The notes: a model not told the origin generated them from the letters alone. 11,384 nucleotides of DNA from Clostridiaceae bacterium (GCA_012727965.1 JAAYFZ010000392.1:1-11384), one strand, 5' to 3'. Shown: positions 1 to 7,302, numbered from the stretch's first letter. A program made the numbers and translations.

Positions 1-1716
1 CAAGCAGACGGCAAGATAGAGGCTTTTGATTATGATGAGCCGACAGACATTGCCGGCTGGCTTAATATTATTCTGATCATTATCATGGTCGGGGGCATGG
101 GCCTATTTATCTGGTTTACATATAGCAGACAGTCTGGAGATGGCAAGAATGCAATGAGCTTCGGCCGCAGCCGCGCCAAGCTGAATGACCCCACTAAGAA
201 CAAAGTAACATTCCAGGATGTTGCTGGTGCCGACGAGGAAAAAGAAGAACTGGCTGAGGTCGTAGACTTCTTGAAAAATCCCAAGAAATACTCGGAGCTT
301 GGTGCTAAGATTCCCAGGGGTATCCTTCTGGTAGGATCGCCAGGTACTGGTAAAACGTTGCTGGCAAGAGCCGTAGCAGGTGAAGCCGGGGTACCGTTCT
401 TCTCGATCAGTGGTTCTGATTTTGTTGAAATGTTTGTAGGTGTTGGTGCTTCGCGTGTTCGCGACTTGTTTGAAACCGCCAAGAAGAATGCGCCCTGTAT
501 TATATTTATAGATGAGATTGACGCTGTTGGCAGACATAGAGGCGCCGGTATGGGCGGCGGTCATGATGAACGTGAGCAGACACTAAATCAGCTGCTGGTT
601 GAGATGGATGGTTTCGGTCCCAACGAAGGCGTCATAGTTATGGCCGCGACCAACAGACCTGACATTCTCGATCCTGCGCTTCTCAGACCTGGTAGATTCG
701 ACAGAAGAATTACTGTTATGCGCCCTGATATTAAAGGTCGAGAAGAGATTCTTAAGGTACATGCAAAAGGCAAACCACTCGATACTGCGATCGACCTCAA
801 GGAAATCGCAAAAATCACACCAGGATTTACTGGCGCTGATCTTGCCAATCTGCTTAATGAAGCCGCATTGCTGGCAGCACGCAGAGGCTCGAAAAAGATA
901 ATCTATTCAGATATTTCTGAGGCCGTATTCAAGATAATGATTGGTCCTGAGAAGAAGAGCCGTATCATCAGCGTGAAAGAACGCAAACTTACAGCCTACC
1001 ATGAGGCTGGACATGCAATCGTTTTACGTAATGTATCTGAAACAGATAAGGTGGAACGTGTGTCAATAATTCCTGCTGGCGGCGCCGGCGGCTATACAGC
1101 CCATAAGCCGCATGAGGACTCATATTATGCAACACGCAGTCACCTGATTTCACAGATAATGATTTCACTTGGTGGCAGAGCTGCTGAGGAACTGACATTC
1201 AAAGAGATAAGTACAGGTGCTGCATCTGATCTCCAGAGCTGTAATGGCATCGCCAGAGATATGATCACAAAATATGGTATGAGTGAAAAACTTGGCAACT
1301 TAGTGTTTGGCAGTGGAGATGAGGTATTCCTGGGCAAGGATTATGGACATGTTCAGAATTACAGTGAGAAGCTTGCCGGTATCATCGATGAAGAAGTCAA
1401 GAAAATAATTGATGAGGCTTATGAAAAAGTAATCGAATTACTTATCAGCCAGAAGGAACTTCTGGAGGGACTGGCAGAACTGCTGCTTGAAAAAGAGAAA
1501 ATCGAAGGTCCGGAATTCGAGGAAATCTTCATGCGCTTTATTCCTGATGCCAAGCCGGCTCCAGGTCCAGTGCCCTCTCTAGAGGCTGCTGCTGCCATGA
1601 AGCAGACATCAGAAACTGTAGAGGAAAGTTCTGAGCAATCAGATTCAACTGAAGACGCTCAAACAGAACAAGTTGCTCCTGATGAGGATGCTGATAAATC
1701 TGAGGTTCCTCACTAA
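1..1716 (+). CDS. ftsH: ATP-dependent zinc metalloprotease FtsH (5' partial)
   Basis: Membrane-anchored AAA+ protease that unfolds and degrades membrane and short-lived cytosolic proteins as a hexamer. The reading frame is open from base 1, so the N-terminus (first membrane helix and most of the extracytoplasmic domain) lies outside the window; 571 residues are visible. A membrane helix spans about residues 17-42 (LNIILIIIM...). Then come Walker A GSPGTGKT (112-119; Ser where Pro is usual), Walker B IIFIDEID (Asp171/Glu172), the pore motif MFVG, and the second region of homology ending RPGRFDRR. The protease zinc site is HEAGH (334-338), with the likely third ligand Asp410 in TGAASDLQ. The last ~52 residues after FIPDAKPAPGP form a low-complexity Glu/Ser/Asp/Gln-rich tail. 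All catalytic motifs are intact. It is convergent with murC across a shared terminator. Family assignment is very secure; the true start is not visible. Confidence 0.97.
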   Translation, partial: QADGKIEAFDYDEPTDIAGWLNIILIIIMVGGMGLFIWFTYSRQSGDGKNAMSFGRSRAKLNDPTKNKVTFQDVAGADEEKEELAEVVDFLKNPKKYSELGAKIPRGILLVGSPGTGKTLLARAVAGEAGVPFFSISGSDFVEMFVGVGASRVRDLFETAKKNAPCIIFIDEIDAVGRHRGAGMGGGHDEREQTLNQLLVEMDGFGPNEGVIVMAATNRPDILDPALLRPGRFDRRITVMRPDIKGREEILKVHAKGKPLDTAIDLKEIAKITPGFTGADLANLLNEAALLAARRGSKKIIYSDISEAVFKIMIGPEKKSRIISVKERKLTAYHEAGHAIVLRNVSETDKVERVSIIPAGGAGGYTAHKPHEDSYYATRSHLISQIMISLGGRAAEELTFKEISTGAASDLQSCNGIARDMITKYGMSEKLGNLVFGSGDEVFLGKDYGHVQNYSEKLAGIIDEEVKKIIDEAYEKVIELLISQKELLEGLAELLLEKEKIEGPEFEEIFMRFIPDAKPAPGPVPSLEAAAAMKQTSETVEESSEQSDSTEDAQTEQVAPDEDADKSEVPH

Positions 1717-1767
1717 TCGGCTTCGAACATGGCACATGAAATAATGACAGAATATAATCACAAAAAT

Positions 1768-1810
1768 ACTGCCGACTGCTTCTGGAGAAGAAGTAGTCGG
1801 CAGTTTCTTG
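1768..1810. terminator. Bidirectional intrinsic terminator between ftsH and murC
   Basis: A 16-bp stem (1768-1783 with 1789-1804, one G·U pair) closes a 5-base GGAGA loop. On the + strand it is followed by a T-rich run (TTTCTTGTTTTC). On the - strand it is followed by ATTTTTGTG. It sits between the 3' ends of two convergent genes, so it can end both transcripts. Confidence 0.88.
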
Positions 1811-1835
1811 TTTTCTGCTATTTTGAAATTATTGA

Positions 1836-3332
1836 TCAATCCATTTTCTGCATGAAATCCTTGCGTCCTGTGAGTTGGTCAGCCAGACTTCTGATATTCT
1901 CCGGCCCTAGAACCAGAATCATATCACCCTTAGCCACCACTTCATCCAATCTTGCCGTGATACTGGCGAAGTCTTGATGGAATTCGGCATGTCCGCCCTG
2001 TTTGTTGATTTCAGCAGCGATGTCAGCTGAGCTTATATAGTCACGTACAGTTTCTCTATCACTGTAGATCTCTGCAAGTAAAACCAGCTCACAGTTTTTC
2101 AAAGCACTAACATAATCTTTGAAAAGCTTCTGTGTGCGGCTGAAGGTCAGTGGCTGGAATACTACCCAGATATGATTGTGTTCGATATTGGCAGCAGCTT
2201 CAAGTGTTGCTGCAGCTGCAGCCGGATGATGTGCATAGTCGGCAATTACTCTGGCGCCACGATATGTTCCTGTATGAGTGAAACGTCCCTCTGCGCCCTG
2301 AAAATTATTAAGCGCTGATTCGGCTGCCTTGGGATCTGCTCCGTGAAAATGAGCACAGGCAATGGCAGCGGCTGCATTGGCAACATTATGCCTACCTGGA
2401 ATGGTTAGCTTGAAATGGCCATAGAATTTATTGTTGAAATACATGTCGAATTCCGGAAGCCCATTATTATAAATCAAATTGCGCCAATTAAACTGGGGAC
2501 GAGATCGCAAATGTTCATTTCGATCTTCCTCATCACCAAACCAAATTAACTCTGGCATTTTTACGCCTCTGTCTATAAGCAGTTGTTGTGTCTTGCTGAT
2601 CATACTGCTGACATTATTGTCAAAAGCAGGTACTACCAGATATCCATCTGATGGTACATGGGAGGAAAACTCGGCAAATGTATCAATAACATCGTCAAGA
2701 CTGTCGAAGCAATCTACATGATCATAGTCGATATTGAGGATCGCAGCTGTAGTTGAAAAGAATTTAAGGAAGCTGCGTTTATATTCACAGGCTTCTGAAA
2801 TCATTAGCTCTGCAGGACGGCCAACTCTAACGGTTGTAGCAAACTGAATTAATTCAGCACCTAGATGGACAGTTGGATCCTGGTCTGACTGCATAAGTAT
2901 CAAAGAACACATCGCAGTAGTGGTCGTTTTTCCATGTGTACCTGATATGTTTATTACCCTTTTATACTGTCTGTTAAGCCAGCCGAGAAAACCTGCACGA
3001 TCGATCGTATGAAGGTTATGCTCTTTTGCACGGATAAGCTCTGAATTGGAATCTGGAATCGCAGCTGTATAGACAACCAGGTCAGGTGCGAAATTATCGA
3101 TATGACTGGCATCATGCCCCTTGTAGACCTTCATCCCTGAAGCAGATAAATGAGTTGTTCTAGGTCCGGCATTCATATCAGAACCAGCTACTTCATAGCC
3201 CTCTGCTGCTGCAAGCTCAGCCAGGCCGCTCATACTGATGCCGCCTATACCTATAAAAAATATTCTACTTCCTCTTTTTAGTTTGAAATCCAGAGGTTCA
3301 TCTATTAAGTTATTTACAATTAATTTGTTCAT
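1836..3332 (-). CDS. murC: UDP-N-acetylmuramate–L-alanine ligase MurC
   Basis: Cytoplasmic ligase adding L-Ala to UDP-MurNAc with ATP, the first amino-acid step of peptidoglycan precursor synthesis. Start chosen at ATG 3332 (MNKLIVNN, 498 aa) because an AAGGTGG ribosome binding site lies about 10 bases upstream. The longer frame from 3377 adds 15 residues but has no such site. Visible motifs from the chosen start: nucleotide-fold GIGGISMSG (28-36), P-loop GTHGKT (131-136), the MurC-type EACEYKRSF (~180-188), NIDYDHVD (~200-207), GRHNVANA (~313-320) and the C-terminal-domain DYAHHP (~365-370). Length is normal for the family. Transcribed divergently from spoVG. A possible -10 (TAGAAT, 3373-3368) would put transcription start inside the longer frame, but no matching -35 is seen. 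EACEY and the N-terminal fold favour MurC over the related recycling ligase Mpl. Confidence 0.96.
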   Translation of the reverse strand: MNKLIVNNLIDEPLDFKLKRGSRIFFIGIGGISMSGLAELAAAEGYEVAGSDMNAGPRTTHLSASGMKVYKGHDASHIDNFAPDLVVYTAAIPDSNSELIRAKEHNLHTIDRAGFLGWLNRQYKRVINISGTHGKTTTTAMCSLILMQSDQDPTVHLGAELIQFATTVRVGRPAELMISEACEYKRSFLKFFSTTAAILNIDYDHVDCFDSLDDVIDTFAEFSSHVPSDGYLVVPAFDNNVSSMISKTQQLLIDRGVKMPELIWFGDEEDRNEHLRSRPQFNWRNLIYNNGLPEFDMYFNNKFYGHFKLTIPGRHNVANAAAAIACAHFHGADPKAAESALNNFQGAEGRFTHTGTYRGARVIADYAHHPAAAAATLEAAANIEHNHIWVVFQPLTFSRTQKLFKDYVSALKNCELVLLAEIYSDRETVRDYISSADIAAEINKQGGHAEFHQDFASITARLDEVVAKGDMILVLGPENIRSLADQLTGRKDFMQKMD

Positions 3333-3465
3333 GCTGTAACATACCACCTTTGAAATTGCATTCCTGTATTCTATCATATAAGCAAAACATGCACCATAGT
3401 TCGAGTTTGTAGGGTCGACAGCATTAAAAACAGATAGCAGGACACTTGGATCAACAAAAACTGTA

Positions 3466-3494
3466 CTTTCGAACAGAATTATTAGTGCTATAAT
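3466..3494 (+). promoter_or_regulatory. spoVG promoter (extended -10)
   Basis: TATAAT at 3489-3494 is preceded by TGC, giving an extended -10 element. The -35 region (about 3466-3472) is poor and overlaps the first TTCGAACAGAAT repeat. The predicted start near 3501 gives a leader of about 80 bases before the spoVG ATG. Called from consensus match only. Confidence 0.65.
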
Positions 3495-3549
3495 GGTGTC
3501 AGGAACATTGGTGAAAATAGCCTAAAACCTGTACCCGTTCGAACAGAAT
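3468..3549 (+). repeat. 12-bp direct repeat flanking the spoVG start site
   Basis: TTCGAACAGAAT occurs perfectly at 3468-3479 and 3538-3549, exactly 70 bp apart. The first copy covers the -35 region and the second lies in the untranslated leader. The second copy is part of two dyads: GTTCGAAC (3537-3544) and AACAG-AATA-CTGTT (3542-3555). The placement resembles paired operator sites, but the binding protein is unknown. Confidence 0.6.
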
Positions 3550-3583
3550 ACTGTTAAAACATAACAAGAATGGAGGAATCTAC

Positions 3584-3967
3584 ATGGAAATCACAAGCAT
3601 AACCATTCGCAAAATGGGTAACGAGGGTAAAATGAAAGCAATTGTTTCTGTCACCTTTGATCATTCATTCGTAGTGCATGATATAAAGGTTATTGAAGGT
3701 AACAACGGTTATTTCATTGCCATGCCTAGCAGAAAAACACAGGACGGTGAATTCAAAGATATTGTTCACCCGATCAATTCAGAGTTCAGAGAGAAGTTAT
3801 CAACTGAAGTAATGAAGAAGTATCAGGAAGCTCTTGATCTGCAAGCTCAGCAAGTTAATGAAACAGGTCCAACCATAGCCATGCCTGCTCCGGAAGAAGC
3901 AGCCCCAGAGGAGGCTCCCACAGTAGAGGCTCCCGCGGTGGACGCGGTGGAAGAACCTGCAGAATAA
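3584..3967 (+). CDS. spoVG: SpoVG family regulatory protein with C-terminal tail
   Basis: Small nucleic-acid-binding regulator, widespread in Firmicutes, that influences septation, sporulation and virulence gene expression. Residues 1 to about 85 match the SpoVG core: MEITSITIRK at the N-terminus, then GYFIAMPSRK (42-51) and DIVHPINSEFRE (59-70). Family members are usually about 85-100 aa, but this one is 127 aa. The extra ~42 residues are rich in Pro, Glu and Ala, and no Lys or Arg occurs after residue 79. The tail DNA holds tandem repeats (see repeat entry). The start is set by TGGAGGA about 8-12 bases before the ATG. The gene ends with three in-frame TAA codons (3965-3973) and a strong terminator, so it is probably a single-gene transcript. 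Despite the name, presence of spoVG does not prove spore formation. Confidence 0.95.
   Translation: MEITSITIRKMGNEGKMKAIVSVTFDHSFVVHDIKVIEGNNGYFIAMPSRKTQDGEFKDIVHPINSEFREKLSTEVMKKYQEALDLQAQQVNETGPTIAMPAPEEAAPEEAPTVEAPAVDAVEEPAE
3911..3951 (+). repeat. Tandem micro-repeats in the spoVG tail
   Basis: CGCGGTGGA is perfectly duplicated head-to-tail at 3934-3942 and 3943-3951. Overlapping this, GAGGCTCCC recurs at 3911-3919 and 3926-3934 in a 15-bp period, coding the related pentapeptides EAPTV, EAPAV and DAVEE. All units are multiples of three, so copy-number change would keep the frame. Confidence 0.8.
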
Positions 3968-4042
3968 TAATAATTGAATGCTGAGAGCGTGATTAAGCTA
4001 GCTGCTTAAATCCAAATTTCAGCTACATTTGCAAATCAATAT

Positions 4043-4076
4043 CGCAGACCTCGACACACTGAGGTCTGCGTTTTTT
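4043..4076 (+). terminator. Intrinsic terminator after spoVG
   Basis: Perfect 10-bp stem CGCAGACCTC (4043-4052) with GAGGTCTGCG (4061-4070), an 8-base loop, and an immediate run of six T (4071-4076). A weaker 6-bp hairpin (TTAAGC/GCTTAA, 3993-4009) lies upstream. Confidence 0.95.
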
Positions 4077-4086
4077 ATGCTATAAT
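4058..4086 (+). promoter_or_regulatory. Candidate glpK promoter (extended -10)
   Basis: TATAAT at 4081-4086 is preceded by TGC, the same extended -10 as at spoVG. The -35 position falls inside the terminator stem and matches consensus poorly. The predicted start is near 4093. No catabolite-responsive site could be recognised with confidence. Confidence 0.5.
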
Positions 4087-4114
4087 TTCAATGTCTGGAG
4101 ATATTCCTGAGATA

Positions 4115-4180
4115 ATGAGAGGAGGAAGGCAGTTATACATTCATTATTTGCAATGTATTAGCAGCTTAAATTCATCATGA
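4115..4180 (+). other. Possible 21-codon leader ORF overlapping glpK start
   Basis: ATG at 4115 opens a frame reading MRGGRQLYIH...SSLNSS that ends in TGA at 4178-4180, overlapping the glpK ATG (4177) as ATGA. The strong GAGGAGGA at 4119-4126 lies within this frame and about 50 bases before the glpK ATG, while the glpK ATG has no ribosome binding site of its own. A 7-bp hairpin (4135-4141 with 4152-4158) sits between. It could couple glpK translation to a leader peptide. Translation of the leader is unproven, since only a weak GGAG lies 14 bases before its ATG. Confidence 0.3.
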
Positions 4181-5691
4181 CAACAATAGTTGAGAAAAAA
4201 TACATTCTGGCTTTGGATCAGGGGACTACCAGCTGTCGAGCAGTTATTTTTTCAGCAGATGGAAAAGTAGTCGGTTCTGCGCAAAAATCTTTCCGCCAGC
4301 ATTATCCTCAACCTGGCTGGGTCGAGCATGATGCTGAAGATATCTGGCATACACAGCTTGAGGTTTTACTTCAGTCTGTTGATAGTTCGGGTATCAAAAT
4401 CGAGGAGATTGCTGCTGTCGGCCTGACTAATCAGAGAGAGACAGCTGTGCTCTGGGATCGCAAAAGCGGCAGACCAGTTGCGCCTGCCATAGTATGGCAA
4501 TGCCGACGTACCGCACCTCTGGTTAAGAGACTGATCGATAATGGCTATAGTGAAGATATACAAAAAACGACTGGTCTGGTTCCTGATGCTTATTTTTCAG
4601 CTACCAAGTGGCAATGGCTGTTTGAACAGGATCCGGCGCTCAGAATAAGAGCTGAAAAAGGCGAACTGTTGGCTGGAACAATAGACAGTTGGCTGGTATG
4701 GAAGCTGACTGCTGGTTTGAAACATGTAACTGATGTTAGCAACGCTTCACGAACGATGCTGATGAATATAAATACTAGGCAGTGGGATAGCACAATGATG
4801 GAGCTGTTCCAAATTCCTGCTGCCATTCTGCCAGAAATCGTACCTTCATCAGGTGTTGTCGGACATGTGGATGAGAGCATTCTGCCCGGCGGCATACCGA
4901 TTGCAGGCATCGCAGGAGATCAGCAATCCGCTCTGTTTGGTCAGGGTTGTTTTAGTGAAGGTATGGTCAAGAACACTTACGGAACAGGATGTTTTCTCTT
5001 AATGCAGACGGGTGAGAAGCCCGTTGCAAGTAAGAGTGGTCTGCTTACAACTGTTGCCTGGGGAATAGGTGATAAAGTGTATTATGCTCTCGAGGGCAGT
5101 GTTTTTAACGCAGGCTCAGCAATACAGTGGTTGCGAGATGGTCTTGGCATCATCAGACGTTCTTTTGAATGCGATGAACTGGCCGCAAGAGTAAGTGATA
5201 CCGGTGGCGTATGTTTTGTGCCGGCTTTTACCGGTTTGGGAGCTCCTTGGTGGGACATGGAAGCTAGAGGTACAATAACCGGACTTACAAGGGGCAGCTC
5301 CCGTGAGCACATCGCCAGAGCTGTTCTAGAAGCAATAGCCTTGCAGAGTAATGATGTTCTTAATGTTATGCGTAGTGAGAGCAGTTTCGATATACCTGTA
5401 GTCCGTGTTGACGGCGGTGCCAGTGTTAGTGATCTGTTGATGCAGTTTCAGGCAGATTTCAGCCAGGTTCCGGTAGATCGTCCGGAGATTACTGAGACTA
5501 CTGTGCTCGGAGCAGCAGGGCTTGCAGGAATAGCTGTAGGGCTCTGGCCTGACCAGGAAGCTTTTGTTTCAATTCGCAGAAGCAGCCGTGTTTTTAATCC
5601 TCAAATGGAACAAACTGATTCAGCTGAGAAAATACGCTGTTGGCATGCGGCTGTGAAGACTGCAAGATATAATGCTGGACAGCAGGGGTGA
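4177..5691 (+). CDS. glpK: Glycerol kinase GlpK
   Basis: Cytoplasmic kinase of the FGGY sugar-kinase family that phosphorylates glycerol with ATP to sn-glycerol-3-phosphate, feeding glycolysis and phospholipid synthesis. The 504-aa length is normal. Visible motifs: ATP-site ALDQGTTSCRA (12-22); glycerol contacts Arg87-Glu88 in NQRET and Tyr139 in DAYF; GIAGDQQSALFGQ with catalytic Asp248; ALEGSVFNAGSAIQWLRDG; FTGLGAPWW; and the C-terminal VRVDGGAS. An in-frame stop at 4159-4161 rules out a longer start, so ATG 4177 is the only plausible one although it lacks a nearby ribosome binding site. The loop before GIAGDQQ reads DESILPGGIPIAG; it has neither the HFYG histidine phosphorylated by HPr in many Firmicutes enzymes nor the E. 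coli GGKGGTR sugar-bisphosphate loop. No glycerol facilitator or dehydrogenase is nearby. The next gene starts at or just after its stop. Confidence 0.96.
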   Translation: MTTIVEKKYILALDQGTTSCRAVIFSADGKVVGSAQKSFRQHYPQPGWVEHDAEDIWHTQLEVLLQSVDSSGIKIEEIAAVGLTNQRETAVLWDRKSGRPVAPAIVWQCRRTAPLVKRLIDNGYSEDIQKTTGLVPDAYFSATKWQWLFEQDPALRIRAEKGELLAGTIDSWLVWKLTAGLKHVTDVSNASRTMLMNINTRQWDSTMMELFQIPAAILPEIVPSSGVVGHVDESILPGGIPIAGIAGDQQSALFGQGCFSEGMVKNTYGTGCFLLMQTGEKPVASKSGLLTTVAWGIGDKVYYALEGSVFNAGSAIQWLRDGLGIIRRSFECDELAARVSDTGGVCFVPAFTGLGAPWWDMEARGTITGLTRGSSREHIARAVLEAIALQSNDVLNVMRSESSFDIPVVRVDGGASVSDLLMQFQADFSQVPVDRPEITETTVLGAAGLAGIAVGLWPDQEAFVSIRRSSRVFNPQMEQTDSAEKIRCWHAAVKTARYNAGQQG

Positions 5692-5693
5692 CA

Positions 5694-7196
5694 ATGGACA
5701 GAAAAATTAGCAATAGATTTGGCAGCAAGATTATTCCAGTTGTTGCAGTAGCCGTTACTGCTCTGGCCGTTTTGACCGCAGCAGTATTTCTTCTGTTTTC
5801 CGGCGGTTATAAGTCAGAACAAGCGGATAGAATTAGCGGTTCAGCATCAGTAGTGATTATAAACTATCGCAGTGATCAGTCGGCCAAGCTGCAAAACAGA
5901 TGGTTATCGTATTCTCTGGAACGAGCTGGAATGCCAGTTTATGAAATTGTGCTTGATTCAGATGCTGGAGCAAACAGCTTTTCAAAAGTCATCAGCAGCT
6001 GGCATAACTGGAAGCAGGATCGTGCACTTGAACAGGGAAGGGTATGGCTGATAAGTTCAGGCATTGAGCCTGATCTGGCCGTCGAGTTGTCACTAGCCTG
6101 GGAGGATTCTGATCTGGTGATTTTACCGGATTTCAGGGATTTGAAATACTTCTCTGACTGGCAGGATTTTGCCGCCTCTTTATCTCTTCGCTGGCCACAG
6201 GATAAATCCATGATGATCTACCATACGAATGCTGACAAAAACAAAGCAGCTTCTCTGTATGAACGGATCAGCAATGAAGATGCCTGGTTATTCCCGGGAC
6301 AGCTCACTTATCCAGGATCTTCTGTATCTGTAATCAGATCTTCTGATGGCAGCTCGAAGCTTGCCTTGCTTGATTCCGGATTACTCGATCAATACGGTTG
6401 GAGTGCCAGTTACATTGATTCGATCACAGCAGAACTTGTCATAGAATCGATTATTGACGGTCATTCAGAGCAGGCTGCAGAACGCATAAAACAATCTGCT
6501 GACGCGCTGAGAATGCAGTGGTTTATGATGCCGCTGTCATTGATTCTTCTGATACTGACAGCTCTGATTTCTGGAATAGCCGTGTCAGCTGTAACTTCAC
6601 AGAGACTTGCCCGTGAACAAAAAGCAATACAGCCACAATTAAGTATCGATGACCTGACCAATAAGCAAGAGGCACTGATTCAAGAGGAACATGAGCAGTA
6701 TTCTCCTGATGAACTTCTTGACAGGCATGACCATAGTATTTTACTTACACTGCGTATCATTATGATTATGGCGTTTTTAGTAGTTATTATAATTATATTT
6801 AATGCGATAAGACTTCTGCCTCTGCTGACTGCATCTTGGTGGATAACAGCACTTGTGCTGGTAATCATTATGATTTTGCTTATCCCTGATGCACGCCTTG
6901 GTCTTGCTGATAATCAGTTAGAGAAAACTTCAGTCGTCAGGATATTGTCCGGATTGTTCTGGCTATGTATAGGTGCCGCGGCTCTGTACTTAATGATTAA
7001 ATCTCTTGTTTTTGCTGCTGTACCATATGATAGCCTAATCTGGCTGTTTTCCGGATTACTGCTGCTGACAGCTGCCAGGATTACTGTTCGCCGCTTGAGT
7101 GGTGCCGGCTGTAGGATCTGGCTAACATTGCCGGCTGGAGCCTGGCTAATGTTAAATGGGATTTCAATCATCAGTCATTTCACTGGTTTTAATTGA
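5694..7196 (+). CDS. Unrecognised seven-helix membrane protein with large extracytoplasmic domain
   Basis: I do not recognise a named family. ATG 5694 (500 aa) is preferred because AGGGG ends 5 bases before it. GTG 5688 overlaps the glpK stop as GTGA and would add two residues. Hydrophobic segments are at about 13-36, 277-299, 349-370, 373-397, 414-440, 447-465 and 474-495. With the N-terminus inside, residues ~37-275 would face outward and ~300-348 (acidic, EEHEQYSPDE) inward. The outer domain has alternating strand/helix character (VVIINY, RVWLISSG, DLVILPDF, SMMIYHTNADKNKAASLYE). The order faintly recalls an alpha/beta-hydrolase fold, with Ser122 in LISSG at the nucleophile-elbow place and Asp181 at the acid place, but the GxSxG glycines are missing, so activity is doubtful. 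Tight spacing implies co-translation with glpK. It has no terminator; its TGA lies inside the rplU -35 box. Confidence 0.8.
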   Translation: MDRKISNRFGSKIIPVVAVAVTALAVLTAAVFLLFSGGYKSEQADRISGSASVVIINYRSDQSAKLQNRWLSYSLERAGMPVYEIVLDSDAGANSFSKVISSWHNWKQDRALEQGRVWLISSGIEPDLAVELSLAWEDSDLVILPDFRDLKYFSDWQDFAASLSLRWPQDKSMMIYHTNADKNKAASLYERISNEDAWLFPGQLTYPGSSVSVIRSSDGSSKLALLDSGLLDQYGWSASYIDSITAELVIESIIDGHSEQAAERIKQSADALRMQWFMMPLSLILLILTALISGIAVSAVTSQRLAREQKAIQPQLSIDDLTNKQEALIQEEHEQYSPDELLDRHDHSILLTLRIIMIMAFLVVIIIIFNAIRLLPLLTASWWITALVLVIIMILLIPDARLGLADNQLEKTSVVRILSGLFWLCIGAAALYLMIKSLVFAAVPYDSLIWLFSGLLLLTAARITVRRLSGAGCRIWLTLPAGAWLMLNGISIISHFTGFN

Positions 7197-7221
7197 CATG
7201 CCGATATTACGATGATATTAT
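7193..7221 (+). promoter_or_regulatory. Strong SigA-type promoter for the rplU operon
   Basis: TTGACA (7193-7198), a 17-bp spacer, then TATTAT (7216-7221) preceded by TGA (extended -10). The predicted start is near 7228. The -35 box contains the stop codon of the upstream membrane-protein gene (TGA 7194-7196). This is the best promoter match in the window and suits high ribosomal-protein expression. Confidence 0.85.
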
Positions 7222-7227
7222 GTTTCG

Positions 7228-7302
7228 GTGACCGCATGGCCCAGGCTCCTAAATTGCTTATGCATGCCTGAGGCAGCGAGACTGTATACAGGAGGAAAAG
7301 AT
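7228..7302 (+). promoter_or_regulatory. rplU 5' leader, candidate ribosomal-protein leader RNA
   Basis: About 75 transcribed bases precede rplU. Two hairpins that exclude each other can form: CAGGC (7242-7246) with GCCTG (7266-7270), and TGCC (7265-7268) with GGCA (7272-7275). The palindrome CTGTATACAG (7282-7291) abuts the GGAGG ribosome binding site. L21 leaders are known in Firmicutes, but I cannot confirm a match to that RNA family by eye. A GTG at 7228 opens in frame with rplU but lies at the predicted transcription start, so it is unlikely to be translated. Confidence 0.4.

Noticed and set aside
30..564. Minus-strand 150- and 153-codon frames
   Set aside because: Both are antisense to the ftsH ATPase domain, with low-complexity composition and no start signal.
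3333..3377. 15-residue N-terminal extension of MurC starting at 3377
   Set aside because: No ribosome binding site at 3377, while a good AAGGTGG precedes the ATG at 3332. A possible -10 also lies within the extension.
3400..3583. SigH-type promoter for spoVG as in Bacillus
   Set aside because: AGGA-like boxes are present (for example near 3501), but no GAAT element at the right distance was found; the extended -10 TATAAT is a better call.
7228..7302. 25-residue N-terminal extension of L21 from GTG 7228
   Set aside because: It lies at the predicted transcription start; the ATG at 7303 has a strong ribosome binding site and gives the standard 103-aa L21.
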